From NCBI RefSeq assembly GCF_022711995.1, contig NZ_JALAHI010000169.1, forward strand, positions 1 through 37,502: a DNA stretch of 37,502 nt, in the 5' to 3' direction. Under the pieces are notes generated by a model. That model had not been told where the DNA came from and made no database searches. It saw only the letters and a list, made by a program, of their open reading frames with translations. Below, piece by piece: positions 19,394 to 28,924 of this stretch. Position 1 is the stretch's first letter, and the number at the start of each line of letters is the position of its first letter. The position numbers were made by a program, and so were the translations under genes. The stretch is from Enterococcus sp. Lineage in GTDB: Bacteria; Bacillota; Bacilli; Lactobacillales; Enterococcaceae.

Positions 19394-19423
19394 ATTATAC
19401 TTCATTTTACTGTTTTTACTCAA
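19394..19423 (-). promoter_or_regulatory. Orphan promoter in the rbgA-bgl interval
   Basis: TTGAGT (19418-19423) and a perfect TATAAT (19394-19399) are 18 bases apart and face the GC-richer block at 19070-19312. No convincing protein gene follows before rbgA, so it either drives an RNA or adds to rbgA transcription. Confidence 0.5.
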
Positions 19424-19504
19424 ATCATCTTATCATTTTTTGAAGAAAAAAATAGCTGGATTGTGACAAATCGATCGTTGTGTAAAAAAACTTCTTTTTC
19501 TTTC

Positions 19505-19530
19505 TCCTATGAAGTGATCCTATGAAGTGA
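19505..19530. repeat. Perfect 13-base tandem duplication
   Basis: TCCTATGAAGTGA occurs twice head to tail. It lies in AT-rich intergenic sequence and looks like a replication-slippage product with no evident function. Confidence 0.7.
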
Positions 19531-19635
19531 CCTCATCTTCAAGTTTCTCCGTTTTCTACAGAAGCTTTTCCTCTAGCCCTCCGTTCAAAATCAGCTGATG
19601 ATTCAAGGCATGGAAAGGGTTAGAAACACTGAACG

Positions 19636-19677
19636 CATAAAAAAGATCTAGAAAGAAATTTTTTCTCTCTAGATCTT
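19636..19677 (-). terminator. Terminator of the beta-glucoside operon
   Basis: AAGATCTAGA (19643-19652) pairs perfectly with TCTAGATCTT (19668-19677). On the minus strand the stem is followed by a T-run. It lies about 75 bases past the glucosidase stop codon. Confidence 0.8.
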
Positions 19678-19750
19678 CATTGGTCCCATTCACGTTTTAC
19701 TCGTTACTAGCATTGACTAAATAGCCTTCAACTGAACCAAAGACTAAACT

Positions 19751-21217
<1,467 letters not shown>

Positions 21218-21252
21218 TCATCGCTTTCTTTTTGTCCATACTTTCGTCCAAA

Positions 21253-23103
21253 TTATTGTAGGACAATATTTAATAAATCATCCGAATTTAACAACCGATT
21301 ATTTGAGGTTGGGATCACATCAAGGAAATCTTGGGTATTCGTAATAACAACCATCGTCGTCGTATCATAACCAGCTTCGCGGACTTTTTCAAAATCCACT
21401 TCACCGATTGGTTGTCCTGCTGTTACGCGATCGCCTTGTTTGACGTTCATTTCAAAGTGGTTTCCATCCAGCGAAACGGTATCGATCCCAATATGGATCA
21501 GCACTTCTACACCTTGATCACTGCGAAGTCCAATGGCATGTTTGGTCGGAAAGACTGTCAACACTTCTCCATCAACAGGAGAGTGAATGGTATTGCTCGT
21601 AGGTTTGATGCCGATTCCTTTTCCTAAAGCCCCCGTTGAAAACGCTTGGTCATTGACTTCATTCAAAGGAATAACTTCTCCTTCAACAACATTTTTCAAA
21701 GCTGTTGAGCGAATGATTTCAGAGGATGTCTTTTCTTTTTCTTCAACAGTTGGTACTTCATCATTTTCAACAGGAATTCCTAGCATATACGCGGCGATTG
21801 TCGCACCGATAAAACTAATGGCTACTGCTGCCACCATCAACCAGAGATTCATGAAATCACCTTCTCCAATATAAGCAGGTAATCCAAATAATCCCCAAGC
21901 GATCGAATAGGCTTTAACGCCAGTTAGTCCGGCGAATAATCCTCCAAGTCCCCCACCAATCATTACAGCGATAAATGGACGACGGAATTTAACAAATACA
22001 CCATAGATCGCGGGTTCGGTTACGCCTAAAATCGCAGATAAAGTAACTGTTCCAAAAAGTTGTTTTTGTTTCAAATTGCGCGCACGCAAGAAGTAACCAA
22101 GCATCGCACCCCCCACGGCAATGTCAGAGATGGTACATGATGAAATAAACGCTGGATCATAACCGTTTGCGGCAATCAGAGAAGCAACAACCGGCATAAT
22201 GAAGTTACCGGCTCCTAGCATAATGATAAATGGTTGCAATGCCGAATAAAGCATCATCACAAACCAGCTTCCGATCGTGTCCATCAATAGATTGAAGAAG
22301 CCAATGATTCCTTCACCGATATAAAAACCTAACGGACCAAAAACAAGAAGTGTGGCTGGTAACGTAATCAGCATGATTACCAAGGGAGACATAAAATATT
22401 GTAAACTCTTTGGAATCACTTTTTTAGCAAATTTTGTTACATAGCCCATGAACCAAACAGCTAGCAAGATGGGAATAAAGCTATTGGCATAAGTGATTTG
22501 CGGCAAGCCGATACCGAATAAGCTTAGACCAGCAACATCATTGATTGGCTCAGATAAAATAGTCGCGGCTAAAGCTACCGCTAAATAAGGGCTGGCACCT
22601 AAACGTTTGGCACAACTCATTGCCATCAAAATAGGTAGGAAATAAAAGACCGCTGACCGTAAGGCATCAAAAATCTGATAGGTGGAGCTTTCTGGCGAAA
22701 TCAAACCCGTTAATGAAATAATCGAAAGAAATGCCGCTAACAATCCAGCACAGATGATGGGTTCCAAAATAGGGGTCATGGATTCTGAAATCACATCAAG
22801 CATCGCTTTGACTGGATTTTTCTTCGTTTTTGGCTTGTCCGCTTCATCCCCAGCCATCCCTAGTTGGTCGATCAAATCTTTATAGACATCATTGACATGG
22901 GTACCGACGATAATTTGATATGCCACATTATTACTGACAACGTCAATGACTCCCTCCAGCTCTTGCAATTTTTTTGTATCGGCTTTGGAGCGATCCTTCA
23001 AAGTAAAACGAAGGCGCGTCATACAATGGACGACGGCTTGGATATTGGCTTTTCCGCCAACTAATTTGATGATTTGCTCATTGAAATCATGGTATTGATT
23101 CAT
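21253..23103 (-). CDS. bglP: PTS beta-glucoside transporter, fused EIIBCA
   Basis: This permease takes up and phosphorylates beta-glucosides. The 616 residues are ordered EIIB (about 1-85, phosphorylated Cys27 in HCMTRLRF), a long EIIC membrane domain (about 100-455, with the substrate-site-type GVTEPAIYGV motif), a charged linker, and an EIIA domain (about 480-610). EIIA has HSPVDGEVL and its active-site His in VEVLIHIGIDTVSLDG. It starts one base after the licT stop codon, with its ribosome binding site AGAGGAG inside licT, so translation is coupled. The EIIA domain also phosphorylates the PRDs of the antiterminator in characterised systems. The exact sugar is not determinable. Confidence 0.93.
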   Translation of the reverse strand: MNQYHDFNEQIIKLVGGKANIQAVVHCMTRLRFTLKDRSKADTKKLQELEGVIDVVSNNVAYQIIVGTHVNDVYKDLIDQLGMAGDEADKPKTKKNPVKAMLDVISESMTPILEPIICAGLLAAFLSIISLTGLISPESSTYQIFDALRSAVFYFLPILMAMSCAKRLGASPYLAVALAATILSEPINDVAGLSLFGIGLPQITYANSFIPILLAVWFMGYVTKFAKKVIPKSLQYFMSPLVIMLITLPATLLVFGPLGFYIGEGIIGFFNLLMDTIGSWFVMMLYSALQPFIIMLGAGNFIMPVVASLIAANGYDPAFISSCTISDIAVGGAMLGYFLRARNLKQKQLFGTVTLSAILGVTEPAIYGVFVKFRRPFIAVMIGGGLGGLFAGLTGVKAYSIAWGLFGLPAYIGEGDFMNLWLMVAAVAISFIGATIAAYMLGIPVENDEVPTVEEKEKTSSEIIRSTALKNVVEGEVIPLNEVNDQAFSTGALGKGIGIKPTSNTIHSPVDGEVLTVFPTKHAIGLRSDQGVEVLIHIGIDTVSLDGNHFEMNVKQGDRVTAGQPIGEVDFEKVREAGYDTTTMVVITNTQDFLDVIPTSNNRLLNSDDLLNIVLQ

Positions 23104-23104
23104 G

Positions 23105-23941
23105 TCATTCTCCTCTTTCTGTCACACGATTGATGTGGATCATTAAGTATGTGTATTCATCTTGTGTCAGGTAACTATTGAACTTTCCTTTGACATAGAT
23201 CTCAATTTTTTCGACAGCGGCAAATGCTTCCGGATACATTGCCTTTACTTGTTTATACAGCTGAGACTCGTTGTCAGAATAAGATTGGTTCTTTCGCAAT
23301 CGTTCGATGAAATACTGGAGATGGGTCACAAGTCGCATATAATTCATGCTGTTTTCATCTAAAGTGATGGTGAAATGATATTTGATAATATTCAGCATAT
23401 CTCGTAATGTTTCCATGTCATCCAGCTGTTCATCGAACTTGGCTTTTGTTTCCTGTAAATTAACGAAATGTAAGGCAATGGCAACGGCTTCATCTTCAGG
23501 AAAAGTGACATCAAAGGTCTTATTGATTCTTTCCAATGCTTCTAACCCAATTTGATAGTAGCGAGGGTAGAATTTTTTGACCTCCCACGTCAACGGACTC
23601 CTCAAGTATTGATCTTTTTTTGCTCGTTTCAATGCAAAGGATAAATGGTCCAATAAAGCTAAATAAAGATAATCATTGGCGCTTTTGCCGATTTCTTTTT
23701 CTCCATATTGTACGAGCTCATTTACAAGCAGGATCAATTGATCATCGGCGCGGGATAAGAGATAGCTGAAGTGTTCCAAACGATCTTGGCTATCTAAGAC
23801 AAACGTCTTTTCTACTTCAGAGTCAGAAATATGTTGGCCAACTTTTTTCTTAAATGCGACTCCTGTTAAGTAGATAATCGATTCATGTCCCCCTCTATCC
23901 ACTAAAGCAACATTGTTGTTGATGATCTTTTTAACTTTCAT
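23105..23941 (-). CDS. licT: BglG/LicT-family transcriptional antiterminator
   Basis: This RNA-binding protein prevents termination in the operon leader when beta-glucosides are present. The 278 residues comprise an N-terminal CAT RNA-binding domain (about 1-55; KIINNNVALVDRGGHE and GVAFKKKVGQ) and two PRD domains (about 65-170 and 175-275). Conserved histidines are present (for example in LALLDHLSFALKR, AIALHFVNLQE and VTHLQYF) for phosphorylation by the PTS. GGAGAGGAG precedes the ATG. Its cognate RAT and terminator lie in the 160-base leader directly upstream, so it controls its own operon. Confidence 0.95.
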   Translation of the reverse strand: MKVKKIINNNVALVDRGGHESIIYLTGVAFKKKVGQHISDSEVEKTFVLDSQDRLEHFSYLLSRADDQLILLVNELVQYGEKEIGKSANDYLYLALLDHLSFALKRAKKDQYLRSPLTWEVKKFYPRYYQIGLEALERINKTFDVTFPEDEAVAIALHFVNLQETKAKFDEQLDDMETLRDMLNIIKYHFTITLDENSMNYMRLVTHLQYFIERLRKNQSYSDNESQLYKQVKAMYPEAFAAVEKIEIYVKGKFNSYLTQDEYTYLMIHINRVTERGE

Positions 23942-23957
23942 TTGTTTCTCCTCTCCA

Positions 23958-24030
23958 GAAAAAAGAACTCAGAGTATATATCAAATAAACTTTACAATAG
24001 AAAGTGTACTTGATATATATTCTGAGTTCT
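23958..24030 (-). terminator. Leader terminator of the licT-bgl operon
   Basis: Arms 23964-23984 and 24010-24030 pair over 21 positions with one mismatch (AGAACTCAGA opposite TCTGAGTTCT, then a TATATATCAA arm). On the minus strand a TTTTTTC tract follows. The arm transcribed first overlaps the 3' end of the RAT, so the two structures are mutually exclusive. Confidence 0.9.
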
Positions 24031-24056
24031 GCCTGATCTTCTCAGTAACATAACTC
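24024..24056 (-). promoter_or_regulatory. RAT antiterminator RNA element for LicT
   Basis: On the minus strand the segment begins GAGTTATGTTACTG and ends CAGGCAGAACTC. GUUACUG and CAGGCA.AAC are the conserved halves of BglG/LicT ribonucleic antiterminators. It overlaps the terminator stem by seven bases (24024-24030), the geometry required for protein-dependent antitermination. Confidence 0.88.
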
Positions 24057-24107
24057 AAGAAATAACTACAGCGTTATTCCTCGTTCTTTTTCCTAACTTA
24101 CAAGCAA

Positions 24108-24136
24108 AGTATATCAGCTTAAAAAGGTACTGTCAA
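24108..24136 (-). promoter_or_regulatory. Promoter of the licT-bglP-glucosidase operon
   Basis: A consensus TTGACA (24131-24136) and TATACT (24108-24113) are 17 bases apart, giving a leader of about 160 bases. Confidence 0.85.
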
Positions 24137-24144
24137 CGCTTACT
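24131..24144 (-). promoter_or_regulatory. cre-like CcpA site overlapping the -35 box
   Basis: AGTAAGCGTTGACA matches 12 of 14 positions of TGWAARCGYTWNCA. Its last six bases are the -35 hexamer, so CcpA binding would block polymerase. This fits carbon catabolite repression of a beta-glucoside operon. Confidence 0.7.
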
Positions 24145-24325
24145 TTCAAAATTATTTTTACTATTTTCTCCCTTTGATCTCATATCGTGAAATAACAAAG
24201 TAAGCTGTAGCCAACTTCCAAAAATCTCAGACTGATCCCAGTGAATTCTTCAGGAAAAGTGCAGGAATATCAGCGCAACTTGCTGGAAAGACACCAACTT
24301 TTTTGAAAAGGGTTTTGACCTCAAT

Positions 24326-24389
24326 AAAAAATCATTTATTCGTAAGCCACTAAAGGCTACTCCCTATGGGTACGAATAAATGATTTTTT
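24326..24389. terminator. Terminator of lepB
   Basis: Arms 24326-24344 and 24371-24389 pair perfectly over 19 bp. A smaller AGCC...GGCT stem is in the loop, and A/T tracts flank both sides, so it can work in both directions. It begins four bases past the lepB stop. The remaining 180 bases up to the bgl promoter show no gene or signal that I can support. Confidence 0.9.
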
Positions 24390-24393
24390 CCTA

Positions 24394-24939
24394 TTAAATG
24401 AAGCGCATATGGGTTAAAGGATAATATACAAAGCGTGCATTCCCCAAAATGGCATCCCCGGAAATCGCGCCAAAGGATCGGCTATCTTTGGAAGCCCGGC
24501 GGTTGTCACCAATCACGAAATAACTATCTTTTCCAAGATTCTTAATCCCTAATAAAGACTGGAGATCGAAATCATTCGTATAGGAAACATTCTCGTGATC
24601 TTTTTTTCTGTTTTTAACCAAAAAATTTTCCTCTACTGGTTGATCATTGACATATAGTTGATCGTTTTCATAGCGAATGGATTCACCTGGCAATCCAATC
24701 ACTCGCTTAATGTAGGTGGAACCATCCGGCATTTGAAAAACGACGACATCAAATCGCTTGATAGGTGAGATTTTCTCGATTAAAACCATGTCTCCTTGCC
24801 GCAAAGTGCCTTCCATTGAATTTCCGCCAACCGGTACCGGAATCAGTAAGAACGCCCGAATTAAGAAAGCAGAGGCCAACGCAATGATCGCATATTTAAA
24901 GATGAACCAAAATCCCTCGATCCACTTTTTCCGTTGCAT
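24394..24939 (-). CDS. lepB: Type I signal peptidase
   Basis: This enzyme removes signal peptides from exported proteins at the outer face of the membrane. With the ATG at 24939 it has 181 residues: one N-terminal membrane anchor (about 9-33), the catalytic Ser41 in GNSMEGTL, the general-base Lys78 in YIKRVIGLPGE, and the late GDNRRASKDSRSFG box. A longer frame from 24978 lacks a ribosome binding site, whereas GAGGAGGAG lies just before the chosen ATG. It follows the S41 protease gene by 19 bases. It is the single-membrane-pass Gram-positive form. Confidence 0.95.
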   Translation of the reverse strand: MQRKKWIEGFWFIFKYAIIALASAFLIRAFLLIPVPVGGNSMEGTLRQGDMVLIEKISPIKRFDVVVFQMPDGSTYIKRVIGLPGESIRYENDQLYVNDQPVEENFLVKNRKKDHENVSYTNDFDLQSLLGIKNLGKDSYFVIGDNRRASKDSRSFGAISGDAILGNARFVYYPLTHMRFI

Positions 24940-24958
24940 GATTTCTCCTCCTCTGGCT

Positions 24959-26374
24959 TTACTTCGACAATAATTCAATGGCTTTTAGATAGGCAGGATC
25001 TTCTTTCTTTAACTGCTCAGTCAAAGCTTTCTCAATGGCTTGAGCGGTCTTTGCATCTACTTGGCCTGTAGCCTCTAAGCCAGCCTTTTTTTGTAGATCT
25101 TGAACAGCGGATACTGTTGGTTGATCAAATGTATCTCCGGTGGTCTGATAACCTAGTGCCGAGAGAAACTGATTCAAACGATCAATCGCTTCTGAACTTT
25201 GCCCTGCTTTTAACTCTTTGTCTCTTGGTAAGGGAGCTAGGTAGGCATAGTCAGGAAAATCTGCTTGCTGGTCTGGCATCACACCCTGTTCATTGACCCA
25301 TTCTTCATTTGGCGTCAACCACTTCATGACCGTCATCTTTAACTCGCTATTGTCCCCTAATTCTTTTACATTTTGTACAGTTCCTTTACCGAAAGTTTCG
25401 GTACCAACGATTGGTACATCTGCGGATTCTTGCAAAGCTGCTGCAAAAATCTCAGCTGCCGATGCACTACCACCATCAACTAAAACTACGACGGGTTCAG
25501 TGACTTTGAAACCTTGATCCAGCGCAGCACTCGCTTTGGTCTCACTTATCACGCCACTTTCATCAGCAAATTTAACAATTGTTTTACCATCTTCTAAAAA
25601 CATACTTGCCATGTTCTGAACTTGGTCTAAAAGCCCACCGGGATTTTGTCGGACATCTAAAATAAATGATTTGGCCCCTTCTTTTCTCAAGGATTCGATT
25701 CCTGCTTTTAATTCCGATGCGGTATCTTCCCCGAAGGTCGTGATTTCAATTTTCCCGATCTTTTCCCCATCAACCATCGAGGTGTGAACCGTTTCTAATG
25801 GAATCGTATCTCGGGTAATCGATACATCAAAGGACTCTTGCTCCCGTTGGATCGTCAATTTGACAGTGGTCCCTTTTTTGCCGCGAATGTTGTTTACTAC
25901 CTCTGTTAATGATTGTCCTTTGGTTTCTTTTCCATCTACTTTCAAGATCCGATCATTTAAGCGCAAGCCGCTTTTTTCAGCTGGCGAATTTTTGATAGGC
26001 GCTTGGGCAATTTCCGGGTACTCATCCACGAGAGTGAGTGTCGCCCCGATACCTTCAAAACTACTAGATAAAGATTGACTCAATTCATTGGCTGCCGATT
26101 CACTGAGATAAGTTGTGTAAGGGTCTCCTAGCGCATCGGTCATGCCTTTTAATGCCCCTTCGATCAAGGCATCTTCATCCACTTTTTGGTAATAATTGGC
26201 TCGAATCTGATCAAAAAGCGTTTGAACCTTTTCAAGATCATTTGATGCAGCGAGTGTTGATTGATTCTGGGCTGTCGGAACTGTTGCTTTTTGCCACATG
26301 TAGACACCACCTCCTGAAAGGATCGCTACACAAACCATAGAGATGAGATACCGGTGAAAAGAAACATTTTTCAT
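24959..26374 (-). CDS. C-terminal processing peptidase, family S41, with peptidoglycan-binding domain
   Basis: This is a membrane-anchored, extracytoplasmic Ser/Lys protease. The 471 residues have an N-terminal signal anchor (about 9-27), a PDZ domain (about 95-185), the S41 catalytic core with Ser305 (DGGSASAAEIF) and Lys330 (TFGKGTVQ), and a C-terminal peptidoglycan-binding-type domain (about 395-455, LNQFLSALGY...VSAVQDLQKKAGLEATG). The domain plan is that of B. subtilis CtpA/CtpB. AAAGGTG precedes the ATG. It is co-transcribed with lepB, linking two surface-protein processing enzymes; the substrate is unknown. Confidence 0.93.
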   Translation of the reverse strand: MKNVSFHRYLISMVCVAILSGGGVYMWQKATVPTAQNQSTLAASNDLEKVQTLFDQIRANYYQKVDEDALIEGALKGMTDALGDPYTTYLSESAANELSQSLSSSFEGIGATLTLVDEYPEIAQAPIKNSPAEKSGLRLNDRILKVDGKETKGQSLTEVVNNIRGKKGTTVKLTIQREQESFDVSITRDTIPLETVHTSMVDGEKIGKIEITTFGEDTASELKAGIESLRKEGAKSFILDVRQNPGGLLDQVQNMASMFLEDGKTIVKFADESGVISETKASAALDQGFKVTEPVVVLVDGGSASAAEIFAAALQESADVPIVGTETFGKGTVQNVKELGDNSELKMTVMKWLTPNEEWVNEQGVMPDQQADFPDYAYLAPLPRDKELKAGQSSEAIDRLNQFLSALGYQTTGDTFDQPTVSAVQDLQKKAGLEATGQVDAKTAQAIEKALTEQLKKEDPAYLKAIELLSK

Positions 26375-26426
26375 AGAAAGACACCTTTCTGTCCATTAAT
26401 TTTTTGGTCTTTTTTATCTATAGTGT

Positions 26427-26460
26427 AAAAAAAGAGGAAGTTTCCACTCCACTCTCTTTT
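26427..26460 (-). terminator. Probable terminator of the ypmR-ypmS-msrA-yozE operon
   Basis: On the minus strand AAAGAG pairs with CTCTTT, with a small inner GGA/TCC pairing, followed by a run of T. The first arm overlaps the yozE stop codon. The stem is imperfect, so the strength is uncertain. Confidence 0.5.
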
Positions 26461-26680
26461 ATTTATTATCCTCGACATACTGCACCCAGATACGATCAAA
26501 AATATCCATGGACGGCAAATAATCGACGTTCAATTCCAAATAGGAAGACACTTCATCATAATCATCGGTATGTTTTGGGAATTGAATATCATGACTAGCA
26601 TGAGTAGCAAAGATTTGGGCCTCATCCGTATGACTTGGACCTTTAATAGCCATTAAATAAGTATAGAAACTTTTACGCAT
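26459..26680 (-). CDS. yozE: YozE-family small protein (YozE SAM-like domain)
   Basis: A 73-residue protein starting [14 protein letters not shown], matching the small YozE/UPF0346 family of Firmicutes, which forms a SAM-like helical bundle. Its function is not established. Further recognisable blocks are [18 protein letters not shown] and [18 protein letters not shown]. The frame is open to 26809, but GGGAG lies 7 bases before the ATG at 26680 and that is where the family begins. Its start overlaps the 3' end of msrA by 8 bases, so the two are translationally coupled. Confidence 0.9.
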   Translation of the reverse strand: MRKSFYTYLMAIKGPSHTDEAQIFATHASHDIQFPKHTDDYDEVSSYLELNVDYLPSMDIFDRIWVQYVEDNK

Positions 26681-27194
26681 GTGTATTCTCCCAATGATCC
26701 GCAAGAAAAGCTGCTCGTCTCGCATGATTGCGGGCAAAATTCTCAGGATGTTTTTTGTAGTATTCTTGATGCTCTTCCTCTGCCAAATAAAAAGGTTGAG
26801 CTGGTTCAATGCTAGTTACGATGGGATCTTTAAAACGACCAGAGGCTTGTAAAGCGGCTTTGCTTGCTTCCGCTTTTTCTTTTTGCTCCTCATTGAAATA
26901 GAAGATGACTGGCCGATAATTGTCACCACGATCCTCAAATTGGCCAAAAGCATCCGTGGGATCGGTTTGTTGCCAATAAATCGTCAATAGCTCGTCAAAG
27001 CTGATTTTGTCTGGATCAAAAATAATTTCAACGGCTTCTGTATGACCTGTTGTATGACTTTTTACTTCCTCATAAGTCGGATCAACGGTATGACCGGCGG
27101 TATAACCAGAGAAGATTGAATGGACGCCCTCTAGTTCATCAAAGGGCTGAATCATACACCAAAAACAACCTCCTGCAAAAATTGCTCGCTCCAT
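26673..27194 (-). CDS. msrA: Peptide-methionine (S)-S-oxide reductase MsrA
   Basis: This enzyme repairs oxidised methionine, specific for the S epimer. The 173 residues contain the catalytic Cys10 in [15 protein letters not shown], the substrate-site blocks [15 protein letters not shown] and [12 protein letters not shown], and [15 protein letters not shown]. The GCFWCM form with a second Cys13 is the one common in Lactobacillales. No fused MsrB domain is present. The ATG overlaps the ypmS stop (TAATG), so it is coupled to ypmS. Confidence 0.95.
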   Translation of the reverse strand: MERAIFAGGCFWCMIQPFDELEGVHSIFSGYTAGHTVDPTYEEVKSHTTGHTEAVEIIFDPDKISFDELLTIYWQQTDPTDAFGQFEDRGDNYRPVIFYFNEEQKEKAEASKAALQASGRFKDPIVTSIEPAQPFYLAEEEHQEYYKKHPENFARNHARRAAFLADHWENTHA

Positions 27195-27832
27195 TACTTT
27201 TCCTCCGTTTCAGCTGGTAGATATAGACTCATTTGAATCTCATCATCCACTAGATTAATTTTATTGGCTTTGATAAATAGACCATTTTGCATGCGGAATT
27301 GATCCAACCGAATCAAAATGATTTGTTCATCCGCATTGACCTCGATCCACTCTGGAAACTTGAAGCTGCGCTTGATCATTTTCAACACTTCACTGGTTGG
27401 TAGATCTAAAGTACCAATTGACAAACTTTTAGCTTTCAATTGTACATTGCCTTCTTCGGTGACATAAGGGTCAAAGTATAAGTAAAACGTGATGGGAAAA
27501 CCTAATACCGAAAACTGACCGGTTAGGAGTGCCTCATTTCTCAACTCGAAATTGTATTTTACTTCTTGATCTTTCTGGAAGTCTGTTAAATAAAAATCAA
27601 TCAATTGATTGACTTGACTCTTGTTACTGTTGATAGTCAGAACAGGATTACCGTCTCGTTTGACTAGCTCGGCACTTTCTGAAAGCCCAGTTTCACGTTG
27701 TTGAAACACCCGTGAAGCAAAAAAGACAGTTGTTCCTAGCAGAATGCCGACTAAAACTAGAAAAGCAATTTTCCAGTAGTTCATTTTTTTGATTGGACTT
27801 TTTTTATCTGATTCGCTCGTTTCTTGTTTCAC
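27194..27832 (-). CDS. ypmS: YpmS-family membrane protein (DUF2140)
   Basis: A 212-residue protein of unknown function in the YpmS family. It has a short charged N-terminus, one membrane segment (about 20-39), and an extracytoplasmic domain with [13 protein letters not shown] and [20 protein letters not shown], typical of the family. The frame is open to 27856. The GTG at 27832 has a perfect AGGAGG 7 bases upstream and overlaps the upstream gene's TAG by one base, so I use it. The hydrolase-ypmS order is the same as ypmR-ypmS in B. subtilis. Confidence 0.88.
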   Translation of the reverse strand: MKQETSESDKKSPIKKMNYWKIAFLVLVGILLGTTVFFASRVFQQRETGLSESAELVKRDGNPVLTINSNKSQVNQLIDFYLTDFQKDQEVKYNFELRNEALLTGQFSVLGFPITFYLYFDPYVTEEGNVQLKAKSLSIGTLDLPTSEVLKMIKRSFKFPEWIEVNADEQIILIRLDQFRMQNGLFIKANKINLVDDEIQMSLYLPAETEEK

Positions 27833-28770
27833 TATTTTTCCTCCTTCATAAGCCACGCATTTTGCGTCTTGATCAATTCGTCGCGAACCGCGTTCGCCAT
27901 TAATTGATACCCAAGGTTATTGGGATGGAATCGATCGCCATCATACAGGACATTATTAGTGATTTTTTCTGCACCCGTTTCAGAAGTTCCTGTCGTATCA
28001 CCAGTTGTGGTTTCTGAAGTCTCAGTCGATGACGTATCCGTCTCAGAAGAATCGGTATCCGCAATTCCCACTTCGTCACTCAATCCTTGATACAGCAAGT
28101 CATTGATGGGGATAAAATAAGCATTTTTTTGTTGCTTAATAAATGTTTCGGTTGCATTGTTCCAATTGTCAATGATCGTCTGCATATCAGTGATTTCTGG
28201 AAAATTTAAATAGAAAGGATTGTAAATCCCTAAGACATAAATGGGCGCTGATTCATTCAGCTGGCGAATCTGTTTAAACATATCCGCCAAACGCTCTTGG
28301 TAATCCGCCATTGGTTTCGTAAAAGAATCGACACTTAACCCAAAAAAATTGGTTTGGATCACTTTTAATACATCATTGCCGCCAACGGTCAATGTAATAA
28401 AATCAGCTTTTTTTAAATCAGATCGTAAATCTTCGTCTTTTTTCACTCGCTTCAAGATTTGATCGCTACGCTCTCCGGCAATGCCATAGTTCGTCGTCAC
28501 CACATTTGCTAAGTTGTATCGGTCTTGCAAATCCGTTGCAACGATGGGCACAAAACCACCTCTTTGAGTCTCATCGCCGACGCCTTCAGTCAGTGAGTCC
28601 CCTAATGCCATATAATGGATCACACTTTTTGTTTTACCCTCTTCGCCAGTTTTCGCAACTGGCGTAAGTAACGGTTGCGCCTTAGGAATCAAAAAATGAC
28701 CCAAAGTACCGGTACCTAAAGCGACGATCAATACAAATGAAAGATAAATTGCTACTTTTTTCCACTTCAC
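27832..28770 (-). CDS. SGNH/GDSL-type lipase or esterase, membrane-anchored (YpmR-like)
   Basis: A predicted extracytoplasmic acylhydrolase of unknown substrate. The 312 residues have an N-terminal membrane anchor (about 7-28), block I MALGDSLTEGVGD with Ser59, block II NYGIAGERS, block III VGGNDV with Asn132, and block V DGDRFHPNNLGY with Asp279 and His282. Between about residues 238 and 268 it carries a low-complexity insert made almost only of Ser, Thr, Glu, Asp and Gly. The start is GTG with AGGAG about 11 bases upstream. It is the first gene of a four-gene unit with ypmS, msrA and yozE. Confidence 0.9.
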   Translation of the reverse strand: MKWKKVAIYLSFVLIVALGTGTLGHFLIPKAQPLLTPVAKTGEEGKTKSVIHYMALGDSLTEGVGDETQRGGFVPIVATDLQDRYNLANVVTTNYGIAGERSDQILKRVKKDEDLRSDLKKADFITLTVGGNDVLKVIQTNFFGLSVDSFTKPMADYQERLADMFKQIRQLNESAPIYVLGIYNPFYLNFPEITDMQTIIDNWNNATETFIKQQKNAYFIPINDLLYQGLSDEVGIADTDSSETDTSSTETSETTTGDTTGTSETGAEKITNNVLYDGDRFHPNNLGYQLMANAVRDELIKTQNAWLMKEEK

Positions 28771-28803
28771 GGATCAATAATCTCCTAACCTTTAATCTAA
28801 GCT

Positions 28804-28832
28804 ATTTTATCAAAATTCTCATTAAATTCATA
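28804..28832 (-). promoter_or_regulatory. Tentative promoter of the ypmR-like operon
   Basis: TAAAAT (28804-28809) with a poor -35 TATGAA (28827-28832), spacing 17. It is the best candidate within the 150 bases upstream of the start codon. Confidence 0.35.
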
Positions 28833-28924
28833 GTCGAAATGTCTTGATTGACCTGAAGCTGATCGAGTCAGCAACAGCCCACTCACTATATGCTATTTTG
28901 GACAGTTGATTCTAAACATATTAC

